A stretch of 9,368 nucleotides of DNA from an archaeon (GCA_024276395.1 JAJRXH010000540.1:1-9368); one strand, 5' to 3'. Counted from the first letter of the stretch, positions 1 to 6,353 are shown. Numbers and translations: made by a program. Notes: a model not told the origin generated them from the sequence alone.

Positions 1-2
1 AT

Positions 3-1958
3 ATGATCGTGAAGATCGAACAGAAAAGCCCATTATCATTCAAAGATCTTCCAAAAATTCAGAAAGTTCACCAAAACATTGAACAAGTCATTTCCATTGA
101 AACCATCAAGGCACTCTACACCCAACAAAACCTAGTTTTTGACATTAATGTAATAAATGCCACTATTTTTGAGAAATTTGGCCCAGCCCTTTTACAAGGA
201 GAAGGTTATCAATCCCTAGCTGCATCAGAACAAGAGAATGATGAAAAACAAGGTGCCAATGCTCTAATATCACGAAACATCGCCGAAACCTATCAAGTAG
301 TTTTAGGAGACACGCTATTTCTTAACATCATCGATCAAAACTTGACAATATACCTTAAAATAATCGGAGTCGTCGAAGACAGCATTTTTTCACCATCCAC
401 TAACCCTTTCCAACTCTTTGTCGATCATGACTCCCTCACGAATCTCTTGAAGGAAATGAATCTCCCCTTAAACTACATTTTCATCACGTTAAAGGACAAA
501 AGAATCGTTGAAGAGGTAAGAATTGCAATCATTGAACAAGTACCTAACGTGGAGAACGTCATCATTGTTCAGGATTACTTGAAAACTCTAGAAAAAGCAA
601 TCGATAGACAAAAAACTCTTCTCCAAAGTCTTTCCATCCAAGCATTTTTCATCGCCATCATCACGCAATTCATTGCAATTCTTCTCTCCATAGAAAAAAG
701 TCGGAGAGAAATTGGACTATTACGGGCAATGGGACTAAGTAGTGGCGCAGCTTTCACCTTATTCCTAGTAGAAGGGATCATACTATCTGGATTGGGAATT
801 GGAGTTGGAGTAATTAATGGCTCTGTTGGTACAATCATCGTGGTATGGTACATCCAACAAGTAGCACGTCCTTTACCTCTCGTGTTCAACTTAATAGAAA
901 TAGGAAAATGGGTCTTGTTATATGCGCTTCTGATGACCTCGGCCATCATTTTTCCCGCAATCAAAATTAGTGAAATGGTTCCCATCGAAGCATTGGATGA
1001 AAGACCACGATTATTAAGCAGAAAGAGGCCACTTTACTATTGTTTTAGGAGATTTTCCTTAACTAATTTAACAGTGCTAAGTTTTTGGGCATTCTTGTAT
1101 GTTGTGGGACGAGCCATCCTACCAGTTGCCCTGGAAATCATTCCAATACCTAGTGTACTAAAAGAAACCTTTCAGATGATGCTATTTTTCCTTAGTATTG
1201 GTTTCATGACAATAGGAATCTTGTATCTCTTTAAAATTAATGTTTTCGCATTAAAACCCTTCTTGTTGGAATATCAACATTACTACGATCTCGACAAACT
1301 AGGAACCAGAATTTTTGGGAAGACAAACGTGATGAAGAACCATATTCCAACACATCATATGGAAATGATTTTTCCACGAGACATGTACATTCCCTGGCAT
1401 TTCAAGCTCAAAATCCTGATTTTTTCAGTGTTCAAGAAGGGGACAATCAAAATTAGTCATCTACTTGACATTTATCGTCGTGACTTGAAGAAAATCACCC
1501 AAATTCTCTTGTTATTCGTCAACGTTACCTTATTTCTATCACTTCTTCATCTTCTCGATGATCCGGTCATCTTCATGATCAAACTCCGAAACCAAAAAAG
1601 CTATCTCACTCTCCTAATGTTCACTATCCTTCTCATCATTCTCACGATCATTCTCATTGCACCATTAACTTCCTATATCACCCAAATAACTTGGAATCTT
1701 GAGCAAGAATTCCATCCGGTCATCCACTTTCTGGCACTTACTCAAGCAAGACCACTTCTACACAACATTGTAACAATTATTCTTCTCATTATTACAAGAA
1801 TCGCCCTTAAAAACTTGCTAGAACCACTCATTCCTTCAACCTATTCCATTTTCTTTCTAGACTGTTTTCTGGCGTATCTTTTCCACCAACTTGCAATGAA
1901 TGCCTATTACAGCCTATATGAAAGCCTTTTAACTGAAAATCACGAGAAACTTCAATGA
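3..1958 (+). CDS. FtsX/MacB-type ABC transporter permease with extended membrane C-terminus (5'-partial)
   Basis: The reading frame is open to the left edge and the first Met is probably internal. The N-terminal transmembrane helix and first half of the extracytoplasmic domain expected in this family are missing. Residues 1-200 resemble the second half of a MacB-like extracytoplasmic domain. Residues ~208-330 form a recognisable FtsX core: helices at ~208-230, ~253-283 and ~300-320, the cytoplasmic motif EKSRREIGLLRAMG at 231-244, and the family-typical ending SEMVPIEAL. A further ~320 residues follow with about six hydrophobic segments (~354-376, 388-412, 498-517, 535-556, 584-604, 608-630) and a polar stretch at ~415-495; I do not recognise this part. 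Such permeases work with an ABC ATPase to move lipids, lipoproteins or peptides, or to transmit force across the membrane. No ATPase gene is in the window; it may lie to the left. The family call is solid, the substrate unknown. Confidence 0.85.
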   Translation: MIVKIEQKSPLSFKDLPKIQKVHQNIEQVISIETIKALYTQQNLVFDINVINATIFEKFGPALLQGEGYQSLAASEQENDEKQGANALISRNIAETYQVVLGDTLFLNIIDQNLTIYLKIIGVVEDSIFSPSTNPFQLFVDHDSLTNLLKEMNLPLNYIFITLKDKRIVEEVRIAIIEQVPNVENVIIVQDYLKTLEKAIDRQKTLLQSLSIQAFFIAIITQFIAILLSIEKSRREIGLLRAMGLSSGAAFTLFLVEGIILSGLGIGVGVINGSVGTIIVVWYIQQVARPLPLVFNLIEIGKWVLLYALLMTSAIIFPAIKISEMVPIEALDERPRLLSRKRPLYYCFRRFSLTNLTVLSFWAFLYVVGRAILPVALEIIPIPSVLKETFQMMLFFLSIGFMTIGILYLFKINVFALKPFLLEYQHYYDLDKLGTRIFGKTNVMKNHIPTHHMEMIFPRDMYIPWHFKLKILIFSVFKKGTIKISHLLDIYRRDLKKITQILLLFVNVTLFLSLLHLLDDPVIFMIKLRNQKSYLTLLMFTILLIILTIILIAPLTSYITQITWNLEQEFHPVIHFLALTQARPLLHNIVTIILLIITRIALKNLLEPLIPSTYSIFFLDCFLAYLFHQLAMNAYYSLYESLLTENHEKLQ

Positions 1959-1984
1959 ATTAACGTGCCAATCAATGACTTTGC

Positions 1985-2524
1985 TCATTCCATCTCTGTA
2001 GAAATTAGCTGCTTTTTTTTCTCAGTACCGTATCCATAATTACCAGCCACGCCACTTGATCTCACGACTAAATGACAAGGAATGAGTAAGGGAAAGGGAT
2101 TTTTAGCCATCACGTTCCCAACGAATCGTGCATGATGCTTGGTAAGACCAGCTTGCTCAGCAAGTTCACCATAAGTAATGACCACGTTTCTAGGATGTCG
2201 CAGAAGCGTTTCCAGAATTTTACGTTCTTTTTTTGTCAAGAATCTCCAATCTATTTTCACCTTGGGAAATGATTTCGGCTTCTCATGACGCCATAACCCA
2301 TCCACGAAATCAACCACATCTTCAACAAATGACGGTAACATCTCCTTTTTTCCAACCTCAAGCATTTCCAGTGAATTACCCTTTCTAATCATTTCTCGAA
2401 GAGAAATCATAGCTTCTTTTTTTGTCTTTTTTGGCGTCGTATTTGCAATGATACCGACTTCAGTAAAAGCAACACCCACGAAACCAGATTTTCTTTCAAA
2501 AACTGAGAATCTAATGACTGACAT
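1985..2524 (-). CDS. ogt: Methylated-DNA--protein-cysteine (O6-alkylguanine-DNA) alkyltransferase
   Basis: Suicide DNA-repair protein that transfers the alkyl group from O6-alkylguanine to its own cysteine. The start at 2524 (179 aa, MSVIRF) is chosen because GAGGAGGT lies 9 nt upstream; a start at 2623 would add 33 unconserved residues and ignore this site. Residues 1-~90 form the N-terminal domain and ~92-179 the DNA-binding/active-site domain. Visible functional residues are TYGELA (Tyr118), the arginine-finger motif ARFVGN (Arg133), KNP (Asn142), IPCH (Cys150 acceptor, His151), SSGVAGNYGYG, and Glu177 in the LISTE segment, completing the Cys-His-Glu relay. The usual PCHR is PCHL here (Leu152), and the protein ends two residues after Glu177. 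The gene converges on the permease gene. Function is confident; the effect of Leu152 is not known. Confidence 0.9.
   Translation of the reverse strand: MSVIRFSVFERKSGFVGVAFTEVGIIANTTPKKTKKEAMISLREMIRKGNSLEMLEVGKKEMLPSFVEDVVDFVDGLWRHEKPKSFPKVKIDWRFLTKKERKILETLLRHPRNVVITYGELAEQAGLTKHHARFVGNVMAKNPFPLLIPCHLVVRSSGVAGNYGYGTEKKKQLISTEME
2013..2020 (+). terminator. T8 tract, candidate terminator for the permease gene
   Basis: Eight consecutive T on the + strand begin 54 nt after the permease stop codon. Archaeal RNA polymerase commonly terminates at U-rich tracts without a hairpin. The tract lies inside the 3' coding end of the convergent alkyltransferase gene, where it encodes the Lys-rich stretch EKKK. 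The 26-bp gap between the two stop codons has no other T-run. The termination role is inferred. Confidence 0.4.
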
Positions 2525-2533
2525 CCGTCTCGA

Positions 2534-2541
2534 ACCTCCTC
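2534..2541 (-). promoter_or_regulatory. Shine-Dalgarno site of ogt (GAGGAGGT)
   Basis: An eight-base match to the anti-Shine-Dalgarno sequence, 9 nt before the ATG at 2524. It fixes the start of the alkyltransferase at 179 aa and shows that this organism uses SD-led initiation. Confidence 0.85.
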
Positions 2542-2561
2542 GATGATTATTCATCCTTGAT

Positions 2562-2573
2562 TCATTTAAATGA
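2562..2573 (-). promoter_or_regulatory. Candidate TATA element of ogt within a 12-bp palindrome
   Basis: TCATTTAAATGA is a perfect palindrome whose core TTTAAAT resembles an archaeal TATA box. Its centre is 43 nt upstream of the ATG. A start site ~25 nt downstream would give a leader of ~17 nt that just includes the SD site. A second candidate on this strand, ATATATTTTT at 2647-2656, would give a leader of about 100 nt. The palindrome could also be an operator. Confidence 0.4.
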
Positions 2574-2676
2574 TGCACGATCATGATGAAACTGCACCAA
2601 ACACGAGGTAAGGTAAATACCAAGAAAATGGAATGATGAATTCAAAGAAAAATATATCCTAGATCCGTGTGTGATC

Positions 2677-2740
2677 TCGAAATTTTTCCAAAATTTAACT
2701 GAAAAACGACATTTTCATTGTCGTTCATCTCAAATTTCGA
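2677..2740. repeat. Cluster of nested inverted repeats
   Basis: Outer arms TCGAAATTT (2677-2685) and AAATTTCGA (2732-2740) are exact 9-bp reverse complements. Between them lies AACGAC/GTCGTT (2705-2710 and 2720-2725, 9-nt loop). AAATTTT/AAAATTT (2680-2686 and 2690-2696, 3-nt spacer) overlaps the left arm. It could be an operator array for a dimeric regulator, or the folded end of a short transcript. AT-richness raises the chance of coincidence for the AT-only repeat, less for the two containing CG. Confidence 0.5.
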
Positions 2741-2870
2741 ATGTGAATCAAGTCACTTGGCACGAGAGAATTCACCAGCACGAAGGAGTAAGAAAACATA
2801 AAAAAGAATCATTTCTAAAGTATCTGGAAGGATGTCAATGATTAAATCAAATAAAGCGGACGGATAACAC

Positions 2871-3782
2871 ATGCCTCTAATACGAATTAATGATGATGTA
2901 AGATTGTTTTATACTCTCGAAAAGAATGGTGGTCAAACAGTTGCTTTTCTGAACGGTTCAATATTCAACCACCGACAATGGCTGCCAGCCTACGTACCTT
3001 CTTTCAAGAACCTTACCAACAAGCAATACGACATTCTCCTCTATGATTACCAAGGCATTGGACATTCCACTCCCAAGGAAGAGACCTTTTCATTAGAAGG
3101 ACTAGCTAACGAGCTGCTTGGACTTCTTGATGCTCTCTCCATTGAAAGAGCACACTTGTTCGGCGTGAGCAAAGGAAGCTTGGTCGCCCAGGTATTTGCA
3201 GGCCTCCATCCAGAAAGAGTTGCAAGCATCGGCGCCTATGGAGTTGTTAACTTGTTAATAGAAGATCGCGAAATCACCAAAAAATTGTTTTCAGCAAGGC
3301 TTGATACCTTGAGACAACTCCAACCAATCCTTGATGAACGAGTCAATCACCACAATTTCAAGCCATTATTTAGAACAGTCTACACGCCAGCCTTGTTCCA
3401 AAAACCGTACAAGGATTTGACAATCAAAGAGCGAATCATTAACTGGATCATCGAACGAAAAGTCTACCCAATGCTGGAAGGCACACCAATCAAGACAATG
3501 GAAATCCTATTCAATTATTACGTGAATGAACTCGCCTTGGAAATTGAATTTTACCGTGATTGCATTGAAAAGCTAAAAGAAAGAAAGGATATTCCCATCC
3601 TCTTGATGAATGGAACAGCTGACACGATCACGCCTCCCCAAATGGCACGACATCTCACACGAGAAATTTCAAGAGCGAAATTGAAATTATTCGATGGCTT
3701 TGAACACGTAAGTCCCTCACTAAAGAAAAAACAAGCAAAAAAAATAATGGAAGAATACGTCAATTTTCTAAGTTCGCCATAA
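2871..3782 (+). CDS. Alpha/beta-hydrolase fold protein
   Basis: A 303-aa cytoplasmic alpha/beta hydrolase. Visible elements in order are LNGSIFNHRQW (28-37), the oxyanion-loop region with Asn in place of the usual His of HG; YDYQGIGHS (58-66), normally D-x-R-G-x-G-x-S, with Gln for Arg; the nucleophile elbow GVSKGS with Ser100; a helical cap at ~125-235; the acid loop NGTADTITPP with Asp251; and the catalytic His279 in GFEHVSP. The Ser-Asp-His triad is complete, so an active esterase or similar hydrolase is expected; the substrate cannot be read from the sequence. There is no signal peptide or membrane segment. The ATG at 2871 begins right before the first conserved strand; only a weak GGA precedes it, so a short or absent leader is possible. 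The gene is monocistronic and converges on the dodecin gene. Confidence 0.85.
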   Translation: MPLIRINDDVRLFYTLEKNGGQTVAFLNGSIFNHRQWLPAYVPSFKNLTNKQYDILLYDYQGIGHSTPKEETFSLEGLANELLGLLDALSIERAHLFGVSKGSLVAQVFAGLHPERVASIGAYGVVNLLIEDREITKKLFSARLDTLRQLQPILDERVNHHNFKPLFRTVYTPALFQKPYKDLTIKERIINWIIERKVYPMLEGTPIKTMEILFNYYVNELALEIEFYRDCIEKLKERKDIPILLMNGTADTITPPQMARHLTREISRAKLKLFDGFEHVSPSLKKKQAKKIMEEYVNFLSSP

Positions 3783-3823
3783 TAGAGAACATTGACGGTC
3801 TTTTATCTTCAAAAAGCAATGAT

Positions 3824-3845
3824 GTTAGTCGAAGCTAACAAAAAA
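3824..3845 (-). terminator. T6 tract and small hairpin after the dodecin gene
   Basis: Reading the minus strand, the dodecin stop is followed after 7 nt by TTTTTT (3845-3840) and then by GTTAG-N6-CTAAC (3839-3824), a 5-bp stem. An archaeal U-tract terminator is the simplest reading. For the hydrolase transcript arriving from the other side, the same hairpin and the short TTTTAT run at 3801-3806 could serve. Confidence 0.4.
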
Positions 3846-3852
3846 CTGAAAT

Positions 3853-4071
3853 TCAGTCTTCTTCATGGAGATATTTAAAACTAAGCTTGACTTTAGCTCG
3901 ATAAAGGACAATGTTAGCATTTTCATCTAATTTAACGTCCAGTTCACTGACTTCGGCGACTCGAAGCTCCTTGAGAGACTTTGCCGCCACCTTCACGGCA
4001 TTCTGAACAGCTTCTTCCCAACTATTTGGGCTCGTGCCCACGAGTTCAATTACCTTATATACAGAGCTCAT
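3853..4071 (-). CDS. Dodecin-family protein lacking the flavin-stacking tryptophan
   Basis: A 72-aa protein of normal dodecin length. The family pattern is clear: VYKVIELVGTSPNSWEEAV (4-22, first strand, GTS turn and start of the helix), then two more strands (~36-49 and 54-67). Dodecins assemble into hollow dodecamers that bind flavins or CoA and buffer or store them. In flavin-binding dodecins a Trp (Trp36 in the Halobacterium protein) stacks on the isoalloxazine ring; aligning on the GTS motif places Val38 there. This protein may therefore not bind flavin in the classical way and may belong to the Trp-less branch, for which other ligands have been proposed. GGTGA ends 7 nt before the ATG, and a good TATA box lies upstream. 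It appears monocistronic. Family call is strong; ligand unknown. Confidence 0.9.
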   Translation of the reverse strand: MSSVYKVIELVGTSPNSWEEAVQNAVKVAAKSLKELRVAEVSELDVKLDENANIVLYRAKVKLSFKYLHEED

Positions 4072-4134
4072 GTTCGTTCACCAGAACTAGTAATGACCCT
4101 CATTCAAGGGATCAACGTAAATTAGGATGGCCTT

Positions 4135-4144
4135 CCTTATAAGT
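4135..4144 (-). promoter_or_regulatory. TATA box of the dodecin gene
   Basis: On the minus strand the segment GGAATACTTATAAGG contains TTATAA (4142-4137), preceded by a purine/A-rich GGAATA that fits a BRE. The expected transcription start is near 4114, giving a leader of about 40 nt that contains the GGTGA ribosome site. This is among the best promoter candidates in the window. Confidence 0.55.
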
Positions 4145-4413
4145 ATTCCGCGTCTTTAATAGTTACTTCAAGGAAGAGGATGGTTGCTCAAATAACTCGT
4201 AGATCTTCTTTACGAAACACTGAGAATGAACCAATACTTTTCCGCATCTAACAGATTATAACCCGAGCAAAACTCGATGAATGCTTTCTTGTCATACTTT
4301 CTGTCCAGAGAAGTTATATTTTCAAGCGCATGCATACATCATCCTTTGACACATGATGGACCTTGTTGAAGAAAGGCAAATAGCCATCAACCAAGCCGTC
4401 ACGATGAAATCAA
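4145..4413. other. Unassigned intergenic stretch upstream of dodecin and downstream of pcm
   Basis: About 270 bp with no recognisable gene. The + strand holds two short open frames, 4180-4251 (23 aa, AAGGAAGAGG just before the ATG) and one of about 30 aa starting near 4279; neither looks like a known protein. A 6-bp stem CATCAT (4337-4342)/ATGATG (4353-4358) with a 10-nt loop lies 56-77 nt past the pcm stop. No T-run suitable as a pcm terminator and no tRNA signature was seen. It could be a decayed gene, a small RNA or spacer. Confidence 0.4.
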
Positions 4414-5139
4414 TCAAAAAAACCAGCGTTTCTTCGAGACCAAACCGAATTTCCCACGTAACGGAACGAACATGACTTCCGTGAGATGCTCCTTTTTCAG
4501 CGTTCCATCCGATTGTTTCACGAAGTTCATCATCGCTTGGTAACTTCCTTGATCAACCGGCATGCATAGAATGCCACCGACTTTAAGCTGTTCGACAAGT
4601 GGTGGGGGAGGGGCATTTCCAGCAGCTGTCAAGAGAATGCGATCATACGGAGCTGCTTCTGGATATCCAAGTGTTCCATCTCCCTGGATGACAGTCACTC
4701 GATCTGCATATCCAGCTCTTTCCAAGTTTCCACGAGCGAATTCAACTAACTGAGGATGTATTTCAATTGTATACACATGACCACACAGTTCTTCTGTTAA
4801 GGAAGATTCACTACTAGGACAAACCATTTCTGCGATCAAAGCTGCTTGATAACCACTTCCTGCTCCTACCTCTAACACGATATGACCCGCCTCTAATTGT
4901 AGATACTCTAAAATGAGGACGCACATGTGAGGAGCACTAATGGTGGCTCCAGTATCCCATAACGGTAGTGGATGATCCACGTAGGCAAAAGGTCTTTCCG
5001 AGAGGGGAACAAATTCATGACGGGGAACCTTCACGAATGCATCATAAATCGGACCAGACTTAGGGAGATAACCTAACCTTTTGAGTCTCGCAATTAACTC
5101 GTTTCGTTCTTCTTCATATTCAGAATGTTCACTTGCCAT
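4414..5139 (-). CDS. pcm: Protein-L-isoaspartate O-methyltransferase
   Basis: Repairs age-damaged proteins by methylating L-isoaspartyl (and D-aspartyl) residues with SAM. In 241 aa the family hallmarks are: an N-terminal helix region (1-~45) with DAFVKVPRHEFVP; the substrate-loop motif TISAPHM (66-72, with the conserved Ser68); SAM motif I VLEVGAGSGYQAA (88-100); the acidic strand end VYTIE (122-126); GDGTLGYPE (153-161); and YDRILLTAA (165-173). The C-terminal VPLRGKFGL matches the family end. An extra ~10-residue loop (about 107-119, Ser/Glu-rich) sits between motif I and the next strand compared with typical family members. The gene starts 17 nt after the trm5-like stop and is the last gene of this minus-strand cluster. 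Its SD, GAGGAG (5158-5153), overlaps that stop. An out-of-frame ATG at 5147 is ignored because only the 5139 start gives the family protein. Confidence 0.93.
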   Translation of the reverse strand: MASEHSEYEEERNELIARLKRLGYLPKSGPIYDAFVKVPRHEFVPLSERPFAYVDHPLPLWDTGATISAPHMCVLILEYLQLEAGHIVLEVGAGSGYQAALIAEMVCPSSESSLTEELCGHVYTIEIHPQLVEFARGNLERAGYADRVTVIQGDGTLGYPEAAPYDRILLTAAGNAPPPPLVEQLKVGGILCMPVDQGSYQAMMNFVKQSDGTLKKEHLTEVMFVPLRGKFGLVSKKRWFF

Positions 5140-5150
5140 GAGTACATACG

Positions 5151-5159
5151 CTCTCCTCA
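5151..5159 (-). promoter_or_regulatory. Stop codon / Shine-Dalgarno overlap coupling trm5-like and pcm
   Basis: The minus-strand sequence TGAGGAGAG contains the TGA of the upstream methyltransferase gene and the ribosome site of pcm. The SD core ends 11-13 nt before the pcm ATG, slightly long but usable. The arrangement indicates one transcript and probable translational coupling. Confidence 0.6.
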
Positions 5160-6236
5160 GCCCTTAGTAAAACGTTTCATCTTGAAATATAAATAAAGCT
5201 TGCCGGGTGCCACATCACGAACTATCTGGCTTTCGATGAAATGAGCATCACCAAGCCCATGAGAACGAATGAGGGAGGTAAGTTTTTCCTTCACGTTAAT
5301 CAAAACTTGTTCTTGATCTTGAATTGAAGGAAATCTTTCAAAGACGTGAAAATGAAGGATTCCTCCGTCCTTTTTCACGAGTTCAAACATTGAAGGAAAG
5401 AATTCAAATCCATACTCTGGAAGGTTCATAATAACATGATCAAAACTGATGTTTTTAGAAAAGACCGTGGTTACATCTCCAGTAATGGGATGGATCCTTC
5501 CAGGTTTTACTCGGTTAATTCTCATGCTCTCCGTGAGACATTCGATGGCCAAGGGATTCAAATCAACAGAAAACACGGTACAAGGTTTCATGGTCGCAAG
5601 ATGCAGGCCAAATGTTCCCACGCCACAAAAGGCATCCAAAACAGTCACGCGTGGCGGAATGGAAATGGCAACTTTTTGATGTTGATTAGCAAGACGTGGG
5701 TTGTAAAAAACTTCCTTGAAACGAACAAATAGCTTAATTCCGTGTTCTTTCACGATGACGAAATCGACATCAGTACCTGCTATCAATTCAAGGGGAAGAA
5801 CACGAAACTCACCAGTTACCTTGGATTTTTTAGCATATACAGCCTTAACGCGCGGGTAGGATTCCAAAAAAGCCTTGCCAATCTCGAATCTCCAAGGCCA
5901 GATGTCCTTGTCGAGCTTCACGATGATGATTTGCCCAAGATGATCAAAGGAGCGCGGAAGTTTATCATGTAAAGAAGATGGGAGGTAGGATCGAAAGAGC
6001 ATTTCCAGGGAAGGTGGACGATTTACCAGCTTGCCGGGTAAATTCACGACTTGACATCCGGAAAAATTTACTGGTAAATCAACATTTTCAGAAGTTAATG
6101 GAAAAAAAACGTGTTCGTCATCTTTTTGAACCTTAAAATTACGATTAAGGTATTGATTCCGTTGTAACCACTTCTTGATGCGTTGAGCATCTTGCTTGCG
6201 TACCTTCAAGTGAGCCAAGTTTTTATTGACCATCAC
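5157..6236 (-). CDS. Trm5-like tRNA (guanine-N1) class I methyltransferase with altered catalytic residues
   Basis: 359 aa with the three-domain layout of archaeal Trm5: D1 (1-~60, LKVRKQDAQRIKKWL and VFFPL), D2 (~61-190, FDHLGQIIIVKL, GEFRVLPLELIAG) and the Rossmann domain (~195-359). SAM motif I is VLDAFCGVGTFGLHLA (199-214), followed by the acidic strand end SVDLNP and the Trm5-type VIMNLPE (268-274), which argues against the Taw2 paralogue, where this tripeptide differs. Trm5 makes m1G37 in tRNA, guarding the reading frame. Judged against my memory of the Methanocaldococcus enzyme, Arg145 and Asn/Pro of NLP are kept, but the motif usually S-P-R-x-x-x-E-R is NPRLANQH (179-186): the catalytic Glu is Gln185, and the preceding Tyr is Phe177. 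Activity or specificity may differ. The frame begins GTG-ATG; either codon (6236 or 6233) could be used, with only a weak GAAGAG upstream. Confidence 0.8.
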   Translation of the reverse strand: MMVNKNLAHLKVRKQDAQRIKKWLQRNQYLNRNFKVQKDDEHVFFPLTSENVDLPVNFSGCQVVNLPGKLVNRPPSLEMLFRSYLPSSLHDKLPRSFDHLGQIIIVKLDKDIWPWRFEIGKAFLESYPRVKAVYAKKSKVTGEFRVLPLELIAGTDVDFVIVKEHGIKLFVRFKEVFYNPRLANQHQKVAISIPPRVTVLDAFCGVGTFGLHLATMKPCTVFSVDLNPLAIECLTESMRINRVKPGRIHPITGDVTTVFSKNISFDHVIMNLPEYGFEFFPSMFELVKKDGGILHFHVFERFPSIQDQEQVLINVKEKLTSLIRSHGLGDAHFIESQIVRDVAPGKLYLYFKMKRFTKG

Positions 6237-6353
6237 TCTTCATCGAAAAACTGTTATTAACGGTAAACATCTCGCGTCAAGCCAAACATAGAAAAATCAA
6301 ATAACTCAGCAAATCAAAATAAATAGCTGGAAAGAGAGAATCATTAAGTGATG
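6237..6353 (-). promoter_or_regulatory. Spacer between gcvPB and trm5-like, with weak promoter and T-run candidates
   Basis: This 117-bp gap is AT-rich. On the minus strand it contains CTATTTATTTT (about 6327-6317), a possible TATA box that would give a leader of ~60 nt, and TTTTTC near 6298-6293, a possible U-tract end for the gcv transcript. Neither is strong, so read-through from gcvPB remains possible. Confidence 0.3.

Larger units (their letters stand above)
2525..2870. other. Divergent intergenic region between ogt and the hydrolase gene, with inverted repeats
   Basis: 346 bp without a convincing reading frame. It holds the ogt SD and TATA candidate, then three inverted repeats: AAATTTT-TCC-AAAATTT (2680-2696), AACGAC-N9-GTCGTT (2705-2725), and a wider 9-bp pair TCGAAATTT / AAATTTCGA (2677-2685 and 2732-2740) that encloses the second repeat and overlaps the first. 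Two ATGATGA heptamers occur (2583-2589 and 2633-2639). Near the hydrolase start an AT-rich stretch (2841-2854, ATTAAATCAAATAA) is a weak TATA candidate that would give a very short leader. No tRNA or riboswitch was recognised. Confidence 0.6.

Noticed and set aside
575..985. 136-aa minus-strand reading frame inside the permease gene
   Set aside because: It lies antisense to the FtsX core, has no recognisable motif, and is a shadow of a clearly conserved gene.
2525..2623. N-terminal extension of the alkyltransferase to an ATG at 2623 (212 aa)
   Set aside because: The extra 33 residues show no family similarity, and the strong SD GAGGAGGT points to the ATG at 2524.
2583..2702. C/D-box small RNA suggested by ATGATGA heptamers (2583, 2633) and a CTGA at 2699
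   Set aside because: The C-to-D spacing is about 70 nt without clear D' and C' boxes, and no terminal stem is evident.
3783..3852. Possible small gene between the hydrolase and dodecin genes
   Set aside because: The 70-bp gap between convergent stops has no open frame of note and is best explained by 3' ends and terminators.
5140..5147. Alternative pcm start at the ATG at 5147
   Set aside because: It is out of frame with the Pcm protein; only the ATG at 5139 leads into the conserved sequence.
5436..5732. Overlapping + strand frames inside the Trm5-like gene
   Set aside because: They are antisense to conserved SAM-binding motifs, resemble no protein family, and have no promoter or ribosome site.
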